DNA of 64,000 bases from Microbacterium oxydans (lineage in GTDB: Bacteria; Actinomycetota; Actinomycetes; Actinomycetales; Microbacteriaceae): positions 62,001-126,000 of the forward strand of contig NZ_JYIV01000028.1 in assembly GCF_000956405.1 (NCBI RefSeq), written 5' to 3'. Within the stretch, counting starts at the first letter, position 1, and every line of letters begins with the position of its first letter. The notes beneath the pieces were generated by a model. The model made no database searches. It worked only from the letters and a program-made list of their open reading frames with translations, and was not told where the DNA came from. The position numbers and the translations under genes were made by a program. Positions 27,309 through 37,684 of this stretch are shown here, in pieces.

Positions 27309-28733
27309 TCAGCGAGCGCTGACCGGCTCCTTGTCGGCAGACGCGTCCGACTCGGGAGCGTCGTCGTCGCCGGAGTCGTCGGCGAAGGGCAGACCCTCGC
27401 GCGGTGCGTTGTACAGCTCCTCGTTCAGGATGCCCTCGCGCTTGGCGACGATGGTCGGGATCAGCGCCTGACCCGCGACGTTGACCGCGGTACGGCCCAT
27501 GTCGAGGATCGGGTCGATCGCGAGCAGCAGTCCGACGCCCTCGAGTGGCAGACCGAGCGTCGACAGCGTGAGCGTGAGCATGACGACCGCGCCCGTGGTT
27601 CCGGCGGTGGCGGCGGAACCGACGACCGAGACGATCACGATCAGCAGGTACTGCACGAAGTTCAGCTCGATGCCGAAGAACTGCGCGACGAAGATCGCGG
27701 CGATGGCCGGGTAGATCGCGGCGCAGCCGTCCATCTTCGTGGTCGCGCCCAGCGGCACGGCGAACGAGGCGTAGGAGCGGGGCACGCCGAGGTTGCGCTC
27801 GGTCACGCGCTCGGTGAGGGGCAGCGTGCCGATCGAGGAACGGCTGACGAAGGCCAGCTGCACGGCAGGCCACACACCGGAGAAGTACTGCTTGATCGAC
27901 AGACCGTGCGTCTTGACGAGGATCGGGTAGACGACGAACAGCACGAGCGCGAGGCCGATGTAGACCGCGGCGGCGAACCAGCCGAGCGACGCCAGCTTCT
28001 CCCAGCCGTACTTGATGACGGCGGAGCCGATGAGGCCGAACGTGCCGAGCGGGGCGATGCGGATGATCCACCACAGCACGCGCTGGATGACCTTGAGCAG
28101 GGACTCGGTGAAGACGAGGAACGGCTCCGCCTTCTTGCCGGCCTTGAGCGCCGCGATGCCGACGACGGCCGCGACCACGATGACCTGCAGGATGTTGAAG
28201 CCCACGCTGGAGCTGAAGGTGCCCTCGGCAGCGCCGGGGTTGGTGCTCACCGTGAGCCCGAGGAAGTTCTGCGGGATCAGACCCAGCAGGAAGTTCCACC
28301 ACGTGCCGACCGTGTACGGGTCGCCGGTCTCGAGACCCTCGCCGGCCCGGTTACCCGGCTGGATCACGAGGCCGAGCACGATGCCGATGATCACGGCGAC
28401 GAAAGCGGTGATCGCGAACCACAGGATCGTCTGGCCGGCCAGGCGTGCGGCGTTCTGCACGCGGCGGAGGTTCGAGATGCTGGCGACGATGGCAGTGAAG
28501 ATCAGCGGGACGACAGCTGCCCGCAGCAGCGTCACGTAGGAGTTGCCGATCGTGTCGAGTGTCGCCGACAGGCCGTTCGGGTTCTCCGCGGTGGCGCCGA
28601 GCTGGCGACCGATCAGACCGGCGGCGACGCCGAGGACGAGGGCGGCCAGGATCTGGAAGCCGAACGACGTCAGCAGCTTCCGGACAGGTCCGCGGGTGTC
28701 AGGCGCCTTCTGGGCGCGTGCGGTGGTGCTCAT
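27309..28733 (-). CDS. Dicarboxylate/amino acid:cation symporter (DAACS family)
   Basis: 474 aa. Family signatures: the serine-rich SRSSIGTLPLT, the GATTKMDGCAAIYPAIAAIFVAQ helix, and the substrate/Na+ site DMGRTAVNVAGQAL. About eight helices and two re-entrant loops are expected. It imports C4-dicarboxylates or acidic amino acids with Na+ or H+. The C-terminal 40 residues are acidic (FADDSGDDDAPESDASAD). ATG 28733 gives the usual N-terminus; a 9-codon upstream extension is less likely. Confidence 0.92.
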   Translation of the reverse strand: MSTTARAQKAPDTRGPVRKLLTSFGFQILAALVLGVAAGLIGRQLGATAENPNGLSATLDTIGNSYVTLLRAAVVPLIFTAIVASISNLRRVQNAARLAGQTILWFAITAFVAVIIGIVLGLVIQPGNRAGEGLETGDPYTVGTWWNFLLGLIPQNFLGLTVSTNPGAAEGTFSSSVGFNILQVIVVAAVVGIAALKAGKKAEPFLVFTESLLKVIQRVLWWIIRIAPLGTFGLIGSAVIKYGWEKLASLGWFAAAVYIGLALVLFVVYPILVKTHGLSIKQYFSGVWPAVQLAFVSRSSIGTLPLTERVTERNLGVPRSYASFAVPLGATTKMDGCAAIYPAIAAIFVAQFFGIELNFVQYLLIVIVSVVGSAATAGTTGAVVMLTLTLSTLGLPLEGVGLLLAIDPILDMGRTAVNVAGQALIPTIVAKREGILNEELYNAPREGLPFADDSGDDDAPESDASADKEPVSAR

Positions 28734-28870
28734 GGGGTGGGGACTCCAGAATCGTGGCACGCCGAGTGCGCGCCATGGTGCCCAACGCTATGACTCCCTG
28801 AGAATTCCCTGGGTGCATATGACGAAGGATGACGCTCCTGGGCTCCCTCGCTCGCGCTCGCTCGCTCCCG

Positions 28871-28929
28871 CTCCCGTCGTACTTTCTGTCGGTATGGCAG
28901 CCCGATACCGACAGAAAGTGCGACGGGAG
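28871..28929 (-). terminator. Long hairpin 7 nt after the XRE gene
   Basis: The 25-nt arm 28871-28895 and the 25-nt arm 28905-28929 are reverse complements with one mismatch (T28880 against the base opposite), with loop GGCAGCCCG. It lies 7 nt beyond the stop of the XRE gene (reverse strand), where a terminator is expected, but the stem is much longer than an ordinary terminator and has no strong T-run. Confidence 0.65.
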
Positions 28930-28936
28930 TGCCGAC

Positions 28937-29173
28937 TCAGCGAGGGGCGAGCACCAGCAGGTCGCCGGGCGCGCAATCGAGCGCCTCGCAGATCGCGCGC
29001 AGTGTCGAGTAGCGGATGGCGCGGGCGCGGTCGTTCTTGAGCACCGACAGGTTCACGATGCTCACCCCGACCGCGGCGCTCAGCTCCGTGAGCGTCATGC
29101 CTCGTTCCGCGAGGAGCTCATCGAGGCGGCAGTGGATGCCGGTGAACTCGTCGTCGCTCTCCGCCGGGGTCAC
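28937..29173 (-). CDS. Small XRE-family (YozG-like) transcriptional regulator
   Basis: 78 aa, almost only a Cro/C1 helix-turn-helix: LDELLAERGMTLTELSAAVGVSIVNLSVLKND, then IRYSTLRAICEALDCAPGDLLVL. Such small regulators commonly travel with DUF2975 membrane proteins. GTG start overlaps the stop of the upstream membrane gene (GTGA). It is the last gene of a four-gene operon whose promoter carries a 37-bp perfect palindrome, its probable operator. Confidence 0.85.
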   Translation of the reverse strand: MTPAESDDEFTGIHCRLDELLAERGMTLTELSAAVGVSIVNLSVLKNDRARAIRYSTLRAICEALDCAPGDLLVLAPR

Positions 29174-29943
29174 ACCAGCCCCTCCGTGTCCTTCTGCAAA
29201 CGCGCGGTCTCCTGCTGCAGGTGCGCTCTGTCCTGTTCGAGGCGTGTGCCCTGGCGGAACACAGCGGCGAGGGCGAGGAGCCCGAGCGCGCTCACGAACG
29301 GGAGGGGCGTCACGGTCAGCTGGTAGAAGGGCGGGTACCACTCGCTGTCCGGCGGGAACACCTCACGCAGGCCGGTCGTGGCGGCGATGCCGCTCAGGAG
29401 GTCGGCGGCCACACCGAAGACCAGCACCGCGACGGCCCCGCCCACCAGTGCTCGCGTCACCGTGGTCGAGAACGCACGCCCGCGCAGCGTGGAGAAGCAG
29501 ATGACGCCGACGATGACGGCGGGCATCGTGGTCAGCGCCAGCGTGCTCAGCTGTGCGCTCGCGGCCAGGAGTCGGAGTCCGAGAGAGGCCTGCCCCACGA
29601 CGAACGTGGTCAGCGGCTCCCCGTTGCACGTCAGCATCGTCGTCGCGCTGTCGCCGAACTCGGAGCACGGCAGATCGCGAGGCCACTCGACGAAGACGTG
29701 GGTCTCTCCGTCGAGCTCGGCCCAGGAGACGGTGAAGGCCTTGATGACGATGATCACCGCGCCGACCGCGGACAGCAGGATCCACCATCCGGAGATCACG
29801 AGAGCGGCATCGAGCGCGATCGTGCGGCGCCCTCGTCGCCGCCCGTTCCACACGACCAGTCCGAGGATGACGGCGATCACCGCGAGCGCGATCCCGATGT
29901 TGAGGAGGGAAGGCCACAACTCGTCCGAACCGAAGCTGATCAT
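29170..29943 (-). CDS. DUF2975-like membrane protein, paralogue A (ends DTEGLV)
   Basis: 257 aa, about five membrane helices (about residues 12-30, 45-68, 118-140, 155-178, 218-238). A large extracytoplasmic loop between helices 2 and 3 contains two cysteines (LPCSEFGDSATTMLTCNG) that could form a disulfide. The C-terminus is a charged helix ending LQKDTEGLV, the same last six residues as the two upstream genes. Function unknown; the pairing with a small XRE regulator is typical of DUF2975 operons. Confidence 0.72.
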   Translation of the reverse strand: MISFGSDELWPSLLNIGIALAVIAVILGLVVWNGRRRGRRTIALDAALVISGWWILLSAVGAVIIVIKAFTVSWAELDGETHVFVEWPRDLPCSEFGDSATTMLTCNGEPLTTFVVGQASLGLRLLAASAQLSTLALTTMPAVIVGVICFSTLRGRAFSTTVTRALVGGAVAVLVFGVAADLLSGIAATTGLREVFPPDSEWYPPFYQLTVTPLPFVSALGLLALAAVFRQGTRLEQDRAHLQQETARLQKDTEGLV

Positions 29944-30587
29944 CAGACGAGTCCCTCCGTGTCCTTCTCGAGCGCGAGCTTCTCGTTCTGCAGGCGGATA
30001 CCGCGGCGGAAGGCGACGGCGATCAGGCCGACGGTCACGCCGGTCGCGAAGATCGGGGCGACGCTCCAGAACTCGATCGGATGCGCAGGCTCTCCCTCAC
30101 CGAGACCGAGTGCCGAGGTGACGCCGTTGCGGCCCATGGTCTCGAGCATGACGATCAGGATCGGCGCGACCACCAGAGTCCAGCCGATCACATCGAACGC
30201 GCGGGCGTTGCCGCGTACGAAGAAGCGTCCGCGCAGGAAGTTCCACGCCACCAGCGTGACCGACCCGATCACCAGCAGGGCCGCGAGCGCCCACAGGCTG
30301 ATGGCAGCGATGATCGCCGCGACCGATACCGCGTTCACCTCGGTGGCGAAGACCATCGCGTCCTGGGCGATCCCCTCGACGGAGATCGCGCCGGAGTCGG
30401 TGGTCGCCGAGATCGGCTGCTCGTCGATCGGGATCGACCACGCGATCCCGGAGTCGCGGAAGGTGCTGCCGATGCGCAGGATCGTGGCGAACGCCACCGT
30501 GACCAGAGCCGCGGCAGCGTAGAGAATCACGGTGATCGCGTCCGCCGTCTCGGAGCGGGTCGCCCCGGCCGCTGTGGCGGTGTTCAT
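29943..30587 (-). CDS. DUF2975-like membrane protein, paralogue B (ends DTEGLV)
   Basis: 214 aa with four membrane helices and the DUF2975-type layout: first helix, extracytoplasmic loop (about residues 42-80), two central helices separated by RFFVRGNARAFDVIGW, last helix followed by RRGIRLQNEKLALEKDTEGLV. Its stop and the next start share one base (TGATG). Unknown function. Confidence 0.75.
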   Translation of the reverse strand: MNTATAAGATRSETADAITVILYAAAALVTVAFATILRIGSTFRDSGIAWSIPIDEQPISATTDSGAISVEGIAQDAMVFATEVNAVSVAAIIAAISLWALAALLVIGSVTLVAWNFLRGRFFVRGNARAFDVIGWTLVVAPILIVMLETMGRNGVTSALGLGEGEPAHPIEFWSVAPIFATGVTVGLIAVAFRRGIRLQNEKLALEKDTEGLV

Positions 30588-31216
30588 CAGACGAGTCCTT
30601 CCGTGTCGCGCTGCAGACGTTGACCGATCTCGAACGCGCCCGCGACGACCACGAGCGCGAAGCCCCACCCGAACGGGGCGAGGTCGATCGACATCTCGAA
30701 CGCCGGAACGCCTGCGGAGGCGAGGTTCAGCTCGGAGGTGATCTCGCTGAACGCGTTCGCGCGCATCGCCTGGCTCATCAGACCGCCCGCCATGACGGCG
30801 AGCGCAGCGACGGCGATGCCCCAGGTGGCCGCGCTGCCGAAGGGGCGACCGATCAAGAGGCGGATGCACAGCCAGGCGACCGCGAGGCACAGCACGATCG
30901 GGCCCAGGACCGCGAGAGCATCGGCGATCGCGAGCAGGAGACGGGGAGAGAGGCTGAGGCCGGAGGTGGTGAGCGTGATGGTGTCGTACTGCGCATCGGA
31001 GATGCTCGAGGACGCCGCGAGCACTGCGGGCGCCTCGGCCGTGCTCAGCGGCATCGACGGGACGGTGACGGACTCGCTCGTCATCAGGACGACAGTGCGG
31101 ACGCCGGCGCCGATCAGATCGACGATCGCGATGGCTCCTGCGGCTCCGGCGATGACACCCAGCACGGTCTTCTCCACCAGGCTCGCCGCTCTGTTCGCGG
31201 TCGGTGCATCGGTCAT
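30587..31216 (-). CDS. DUF2975-like membrane protein, paralogue C (ends DTEGLV)
   Basis: 209 aa, four membrane helices with a loop (about residues 50-95) carrying TITLTTSGLSLSPR. The central RPFGSAATWGIAVAAL corresponds to the RFFVRGNARAFDVIGW of paralogue B. C-terminus FEIGQRLQRDTEGLV. First gene of the operon: GAAGGAGG lies 4 nt before ATG 31216 and the palindromic promoter is about 40 nt further up. Unknown function. Confidence 0.75.
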   Translation of the reverse strand: MTDAPTANRAASLVEKTVLGVIAGAAGAIAIVDLIGAGVRTVVLMTSESVTVPSMPLSTAEAPAVLAASSSISDAQYDTITLTTSGLSLSPRLLLAIADALAVLGPIVLCLAVAWLCIRLLIGRPFGSAATWGIAVAALAVMAGGLMSQAMRANAFSEITSELNLASAGVPAFEMSIDLAPFGWGFALVVVAGAFEIGQRLQRDTEGLV

Positions 31217-31252
31217 GGCGCCTCCTTCTCCGTGGTCCGGTCCGGACTCGTT

Positions 31253-31297
31253 GTTATCGACTGTCGTTAACATAACGACAGTCGATAACCCCGTCAA
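31253..31297 (-). promoter_or_regulatory. Promoter with a perfect 37-bp palindromic operator
   Basis: GTTATCGACTGTCGTTA (31253-31269) and its exact reverse complement (31273-31289) flank a 3-nt centre. Each 17-nt arm is itself an imperfect dyad (TTATCGAC/GTCGTTAA), giving four half-sites. Reverse-strand -35 TTGACG (31292-31297) and -10 TATGTT (31269-31274) have a 17-bp spacer that lies inside the palindrome. Binding would block RNA polymerase, so autorepression by the XRE protein is likely. Confidence 0.75.
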
Positions 31298-31303
31298 CCT
31301 CCG

Positions 31304-31330
31304 GTATGCCCACGGCGAACACGGGCATAC
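31304..31330 (+). repeat. Inverted repeat upstream of clpC
   Basis: GTATGCCC (31304-31311) and GGGCATAC (31323-31330) form a dyad with an 11-nt centre, about 90 bp before clpC. A regulatory site is possible, but no ClgR-type consensus was recognised. Confidence 0.4.
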
Positions 31331-31420
31331 GTGCCGTTCGTGGTGGTTACTCTCGATGTACAGGCGCAGAGAACGCCATAGGTGTCAGCGCTTCGCCCCG
31401 TGCGAATAAGGAGTCACAGC

Positions 31421-33955
<2,535 letters not shown>

Positions 33956-33970
33956 CCTCCCGGAACCACG

Positions 33971-34004
33971 AGAAGGGGCGGATGCTGCGGCATCCGCCCC
34001 TTCT
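33971..34004 (+). terminator. clpC terminator
   Basis: Perfect 15-bp stem, AGAAGGGGCGGATGC with its complement, loop TGCG, ending in TTCTT. It begins 15 nt after the clpC stop. Confidence 0.88.
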
Positions 34005-34035
34005 TGCGTCCCCGATTCTGCGCTCCCTTCGTGCG

Positions 34036-34112
34036 AAAACCCAGACCATGCCGCCCCGCCTCGGCGTGTCCCGGTCTGACGCGCCGTGAGCGCATCAGGT
34101 GGTCTGGGTTTT
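34036..34112. repeat. Wide inverted repeat between clpC and the GNAT gene
   Basis: AAAACCCAGACCA (34036-34048) and TGGTCTGGGTTTT (34100-34112) are exact complements, 51 bp apart, with ATGCCG copies just beside each arm. The enclosed sequence is GC-rich. Comes after the clpC terminator, so it is not needed to end clpC. Confidence 0.6.
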
Positions 34113-34167
34113 GGCATGCCGACCCGGGCTGAGGGACATGCTCAGGGGTGGGTTCTAGGCTTGTGGT

Positions 34168-34668
34168 GTGAGCGAGTACATCGTCCGGCCGGCGCGCAGC
34201 GCCGACATCGTCGGCATCCGTGACCTGCTGCAGCCGCTCGTGGAGCAGCGCATCCTGCTCGGCAAAGACCTGGCGGTGCTGTACGGCGCGGTGCAGGAGT
34301 TCGTCGTCGCAGAGGCCGATGGCGTGCTGATCGGATGTGGAGCGCTGCACGTGTTCTGGGAAGACCTCGGCGAGGTGCGCACTCTCCTCGTGCGCGACGA
34401 CTGGCTGCACCACGGCGTCGGGCGCGCGATCGTCGACCGCCTGGAGAAGAACGCCAAGACGCTCGGGCTGACCCGGCTGTTCTGCCTCACGTTCGAGGTC
34501 GACTTCTTCGGGCGGCGCGGGTACACCCCGATCGGCGAGCAGGTGGTCGACTCCGACGTGTACTCGCAGCTGTTGCGCAGTGGTGACGCGGGTGTTGAGG
34601 AGTTCCTCGACCTCGCCCACGTCAAACCGAACACGCTCGGCAACACTCGCATGCTCAAGGTGCTCTGA
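34168..34668 (+). CDS. Amino-acid N-acetyltransferase (short N-acetylglutamate synthase-like GNAT)
   Basis: 166 aa GNAT. IVRPARSADIVGIRDLLQPLVEQRILLGKDLAVLYGAVQEFVVAE, the acetyl-CoA loop VRDDWLHHGVGRAIV and LFCLTFEVDFFGRRGYTPIGE match the stand-alone N-acetylglutamate synthase type known in mycobacteria, which starts arginine biosynthesis. No amino-acid-kinase domain is present, as expected for the short form. GTG start; TAGGCT (34156-34161) lies 6 nt upstream, implying a leaderless mRNA. Confidence 0.85.
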   Translation: MSEYIVRPARSADIVGIRDLLQPLVEQRILLGKDLAVLYGAVQEFVVAEADGVLIGCGALHVFWEDLGEVRTLLVRDDWLHHGVGRAIVDRLEKNAKTLGLTRLFCLTFEVDFFGRRGYTPIGEQVVDSDVYSQLLRSGDAGVEEFLDLAHVKPNTLGNTRMLKVL

Positions 34669-34739
34669 CTTTCGACCGACCTCCGCGCGTGCCGTGGGGC
34701 CTCCCAGGCTGAGCGCGGCGGATCGCTTAGCCTGGAGTC

Positions 34740-35390
34740 ATGCCCCGTCGCTCTGCCGCCGTCTACCGTCGTCGGCGACTGGTCGTCATCCTCGGTCTCA
34801 TCCTGGCCGTCGCTGCGATCGGCATCGGCGCCTGGCTGCTGATCGCCCGTCCGTGGGCCTCCGCCGACACCGCATCGACGCCGACGTCGGCCCCCTCCAC
34901 GTCGCCGTCACCCTCCGCGGATGCCACCACCGACGGGCAGTCGCCTTCTCCTGATCCGTCCGCGGAGCAGACCCCGGCGATCGTCGCCTGCGAGGCCGCG
35001 GACATCGAGGTCGCCGCTGTGACGGATGCCGAGACCTATGGGCCCGGCGTGATGCCGAAGCTCTCGATCTCGCTGACGAACAAGGGTTCGAAGGACTGCA
35101 CGATCGACGTGGGGTCGACCACTCAGGTGTTCACGATCTCCAGCGGTGCCGATATCTGGTGGCGTTCGACCGACTGCCAGGAGAACCCGAGCAGCATGAT
35201 CGCCACGCTCACGGCAGGCACCACGGTCACGAGCAAGGACCCTGTCACCTGGGACCGCACCCGATCGAGCGTCGAGACCTGCGCGCAGGAGAACCGACAG
35301 CGAGCGCCTGGAGGAGGAGCCTCGTACCACGTGGAGGTCTCCATCGGCGGGTTCACGAGCCCCTCGAGCGCGCAGATCCTGCTCTACTGA
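34740..35390 (+). CDS. Membrane-anchored DUF4232-like secreted protein
   Basis: 216 aa. Basic N-terminus, membrane helix at about residues 13-35, then a Ser/Thr/Pro-rich linker (about 42-78) and an extracytoplasmic beta domain with four cysteines (ACEAADIEV, KDCTIDVG, STDCQEN, ETCAQEN). KLSISLTNKGSKDCTIDVG resembles DUF4232-type domains. Function unknown. TAGCCT (34728-34733) is 6 nt before the ATG, so it is probably leaderless. Confidence 0.78.
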   Translation: MPRRSAAVYRRRRLVVILGLILAVAAIGIGAWLLIARPWASADTASTPTSAPSTSPSPSADATTDGQSPSPDPSAEQTPAIVACEAADIEVAAVTDAETYGPGVMPKLSISLTNKGSKDCTIDVGSTTQVFTISSGADIWWRSTDCQENPSSMIATLTAGTTVTSKDPVTWDRTRSSVETCAQENRQRAPGGGASYHVEVSIGGFTSPSSAQILLY

Positions 35391-35765
35391 ACCTCGCCGC
35401 GCCGAGGACAGAGCCTCGCTGTGTCTCGTCTCGCTGACTTTCGAAGCGATCTCGGAAGACACCTTCGAAAACCGTCGCGGTTCGATCGAGATCACACGAA
35501 ATGAGGGGATGTCGTGCGCCTGAGGGGCACGATGCTGACATCCCCCGCTCTTTGGGATACCATAGAAGCGACTCTCCGCATCTGCGGCAACAAGCCATCC
35601 CCAGTGGCGTCGAACTACAGCGTCCCCAGCGCTTCGACATCGCCGCACGAGAGTCCGAGGGCCCTCTCGAGTACCCCAGTCCCCAATGTGGGACTCGAGA
35701 GGGCCCCAATCGTATCCACGGCCGGATCGGCGCTCTGCGCCCGGCGCCGTGAATATGCTGGATGC
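35391..35765. other. 375-bp gene-free region with nested hairpins
   Basis: No credible gene on either strand. Three dyads are visible: GATCTCG/CGAGATC (35448-35454, 35487-35493); GGGGATGTC/GACATCCCC (35505-35513, 35537-35545) with an inner GTGC/GCAC; and GGGCCCTCTCGAGT/ACTCGAGAGGGCCC (35659-35672, 35693-35706). TATGCT at 35754-35759 is the likely -10 of the next gene. A structured RNA or small mobile remnant is possible. Confidence 0.55.
35659..35706. repeat. 14-bp perfect hairpin upstream of the SseB-like gene
   Basis: GGGCCCTCTCGAGT and its exact complement with a 20-nt loop. It lies about 50 bp before the TATGCT element and more than 260 bp after the previous stop, too far to be that gene's usual terminator. 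Confidence 0.6.
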
Positions 35766-36176
35766 ATGGCAGCGAAGAAGGCGAAGGCCGGAAAGAACAA
35801 GCCGGCACCCGAGGATTTCCGTTCGGACGCGCTGGCGCAGGCCCTGGAGAAGCAGGATGTCGCTGCGGTCGCGCTCGCCCTGCGGCACGGCACCACGGTC
35901 ATCCCGCTCATCAAGCCCGGCGCTCGGGACAACCCTCTCGACAGCGGCGAGGTGTGGACGTATCGCGATCCGAACACCGGTGACCTCGCCCTGCTGCTGT
36001 TCAGCGACGCCAAGAACAAGCCGGCGAACCTGCCACCCGGCGTGGGTATCTACAGCGCCGACTGGCTGCGGAAGTTCCTCGCGGCCCACCCGATCACGAC
36101 GGTGTTCCTCGACATCGCGGGTCCCCACCCGATGCAGGCCGATCCCGTCGAGCTGCTCAAGGCACTCGACGCCTGA
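35766..36176 (+). CDS. SseB N-terminal-domain-like protein
   Basis: 136 aa, soluble, basic N-terminus (MAAKKAKAGKNKP). FRSDALAQALEKQDVAAVALALRHGTTVIPLIKPG, LALLLFSDAKNKPANLPPGVGIYSADWLRKFL and a final DPVELLKALDA resemble the SseB N-terminal domain of actinobacterial proteins with no settled function. TATGCT is 6 nt before the ATG (leaderless type). It faces radA on the opposite strand. Confidence 0.68.
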   Translation: MAAKKAKAGKNKPAPEDFRSDALAQALEKQDVAAVALALRHGTTVIPLIKPGARDNPLDSGEVWTYRDPNTGDLALLLFSDAKNKPANLPPGVGIYSADWLRKFLAAHPITTVFLDIAGPHPMQADPVELLKALDA

Positions 36177-36216
36177 TGCCCGACGCCTGACCCCCCCCCA
36201 CGTGGAAGCGCGAGCG

Positions 36217-37584
36217 TCAGAACGGGGGGATGTCGCGGTCGGACCGGCGTGAGGTGTTGCGCGCGCGCACATCGCCCAGCGCGGCACGGAGCGTCTTCGA
36301 GCGATCGTCGACCACCTGCTCGTAGCCGAGGCGTGCGGCCTCGGAGCGTCGCTGGGCCGCCTGCGTGACCGGCCTGATCTCTCCGGCGAGGCTCAGCTCT
36401 CCCACCGCCGCGACCGTGCGCGGCACCGAGATCTGCTGGATGGAACCCGCCACGGCGATGGCGATCGCGAGGTCTGCCGCGGGTTCGGTGAAGCGCACAC
36501 CGCCGACCGTGGACACGTAGACGTCGAGGCTGCCGGTCGCGATGCCGGCTCTCTTCTCGAGGATGGCCAGCACCATGGCGACCCGCGAGGAGTCGACGCC
36601 GTGCACGATGCGGCGCGGGTTCGGGGCGTTGCTCGGCACCGTGAGCGCCTGCACCTCGACAGGGAGGGCGCGTCGACCCTCGAGCGAGATCGCCACGCAC
36701 GTGCCTGGCTCGGTCGCCCCCTGCGAGAGGAAGAGGCCGGACGGGTCGGGCACCTCGGCGATGCCGTCGCCGGTCATCTCGAAGCAGCCCACCTCGTCGG
36801 TCGGGCCGAAGCGGTTCTTGAGTGCACGGACGAAGCGCAGCGAGGTCTGCCTGTCGCCCTCGAAGTGGCACACGACGTCGACGAGGTGCTCGAGCACACG
36901 GGGCCCGGCGACCTGACCGTCTTTGGTCACGTGGCCGACGATGATGATCGGCAGGTCACGATCCTTCGCGATGCGGATCAGCGTGGCAGCCACCTCTCGC
37001 ACCTGGCTGGGCTGTCCGGCGGCGCCGTCGATCAGGGACGAGGAGACGGTCTGCACCGAGTCGACGATCACGAGCTGCGGCTTGACCTCGTCGATGTGGC
37101 CGAGGATGGTGGCCAGATCGGTCTCGCTCGCGAGATACAGCTCGTCGTGGAGCGCGCCCGTGCGCTCGGCGCGCAGGCGGACCTGACCGGGGGACTCCTC
37201 GGCGCTCGCGTAGAGCACACGGCGTCCGCCGCGGGCTGCTTGAGCGGCCACCTCGAGCAGCAGGGTGGACTTGCCGACGCCGGGTTCGCCGCTGAGCAGG
37301 ATCGCGGCCCCCGGCACGATGCCGCCGCCGAGGACGCGGTCGAACTCGCCCACGCCGCTCGAACGGCGCGGTGCATCCTGCGTGGTGATCTGCGTGATGG
37401 GCCGCGCGGCACGGTCGGCGGTCGGCGCGACCGGCCCGACCCGACGGAGGATGCCGGTCTGCGCGGCCTGCTCCTGCACGGTTCCCCACTGTTGGCACTC
37501 GCCGCAGCGCCCGACCCATTTGGCGGTGGTCCACCCGCATTCCGTGCACACGTACGCAGGAGGAGCGGGTTTCCGGGTGGCCAT
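36217..37584 (-). CDS. radA: DNA repair protein RadA (branch-migration ATPase)
   Basis: 455 aa. Four-cysteine zinc finger (C13, C16, C27, C30: VCTECGWTT, GRCGECQQWGT), RecA-type Walker A LSGEPGVGKSTLL, the RadA-specific KNRFGPTDE motif, and a C-terminal Lon-protease-like domain (VGGVRFTEPAADLAIAIAVAGS). It helps process recombination intermediates. The reverse-strand TAGCCT (37591-37596) is exactly 6 nt before the ATG, implying leaderless expression. Confidence 0.96.
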   Translation of the reverse strand: MATRKPAPPAYVCTECGWTTAKWVGRCGECQQWGTVQEQAAQTGILRRVGPVAPTADRAARPITQITTQDAPRRSSGVGEFDRVLGGGIVPGAAILLSGEPGVGKSTLLLEVAAQAARGGRRVLYASAEESPGQVRLRAERTGALHDELYLASETDLATILGHIDEVKPQLVIVDSVQTVSSSLIDGAAGQPSQVREVAATLIRIAKDRDLPIIIVGHVTKDGQVAGPRVLEHLVDVVCHFEGDRQTSLRFVRALKNRFGPTDEVGCFEMTGDGIAEVPDPSGLFLSQGATEPGTCVAISLEGRRALPVEVQALTVPSNAPNPRRIVHGVDSSRVAMVLAILEKRAGIATGSLDVYVSTVGGVRFTEPAADLAIAIAVAGSIQQISVPRTVAAVGELSLAGEIRPVTQAAQRRSEAARLGYEQVVDDRSKTLRAALGDVRARNTSRRSDRDIPPF

Positions 37585-37684
37585 GCCCCCAGGCTATCGC
37601 CGGCATCAGACATCCCTATCGGCCAGGTGTTTATTCACGGCCGATCCTCTCGGCAAACTCGCAGTGTCGCGGGATACTGGGTTC

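Noticed and set aside
27264..28793. 509-aa forward frame over the symporter gene
   Set aside because: Antisense to the DAACS symporter; composition is charged and repetitive (DDDG, QEQ) with no domain.
37621..37684. Rex-like site (GTGTTTATTCAC) upstream of the cyd regulator
   Set aside because: Only 8 of 12 positions are palindromic and it lacks the TTGTGAA half-site, so Rex control of cyd is not supported.
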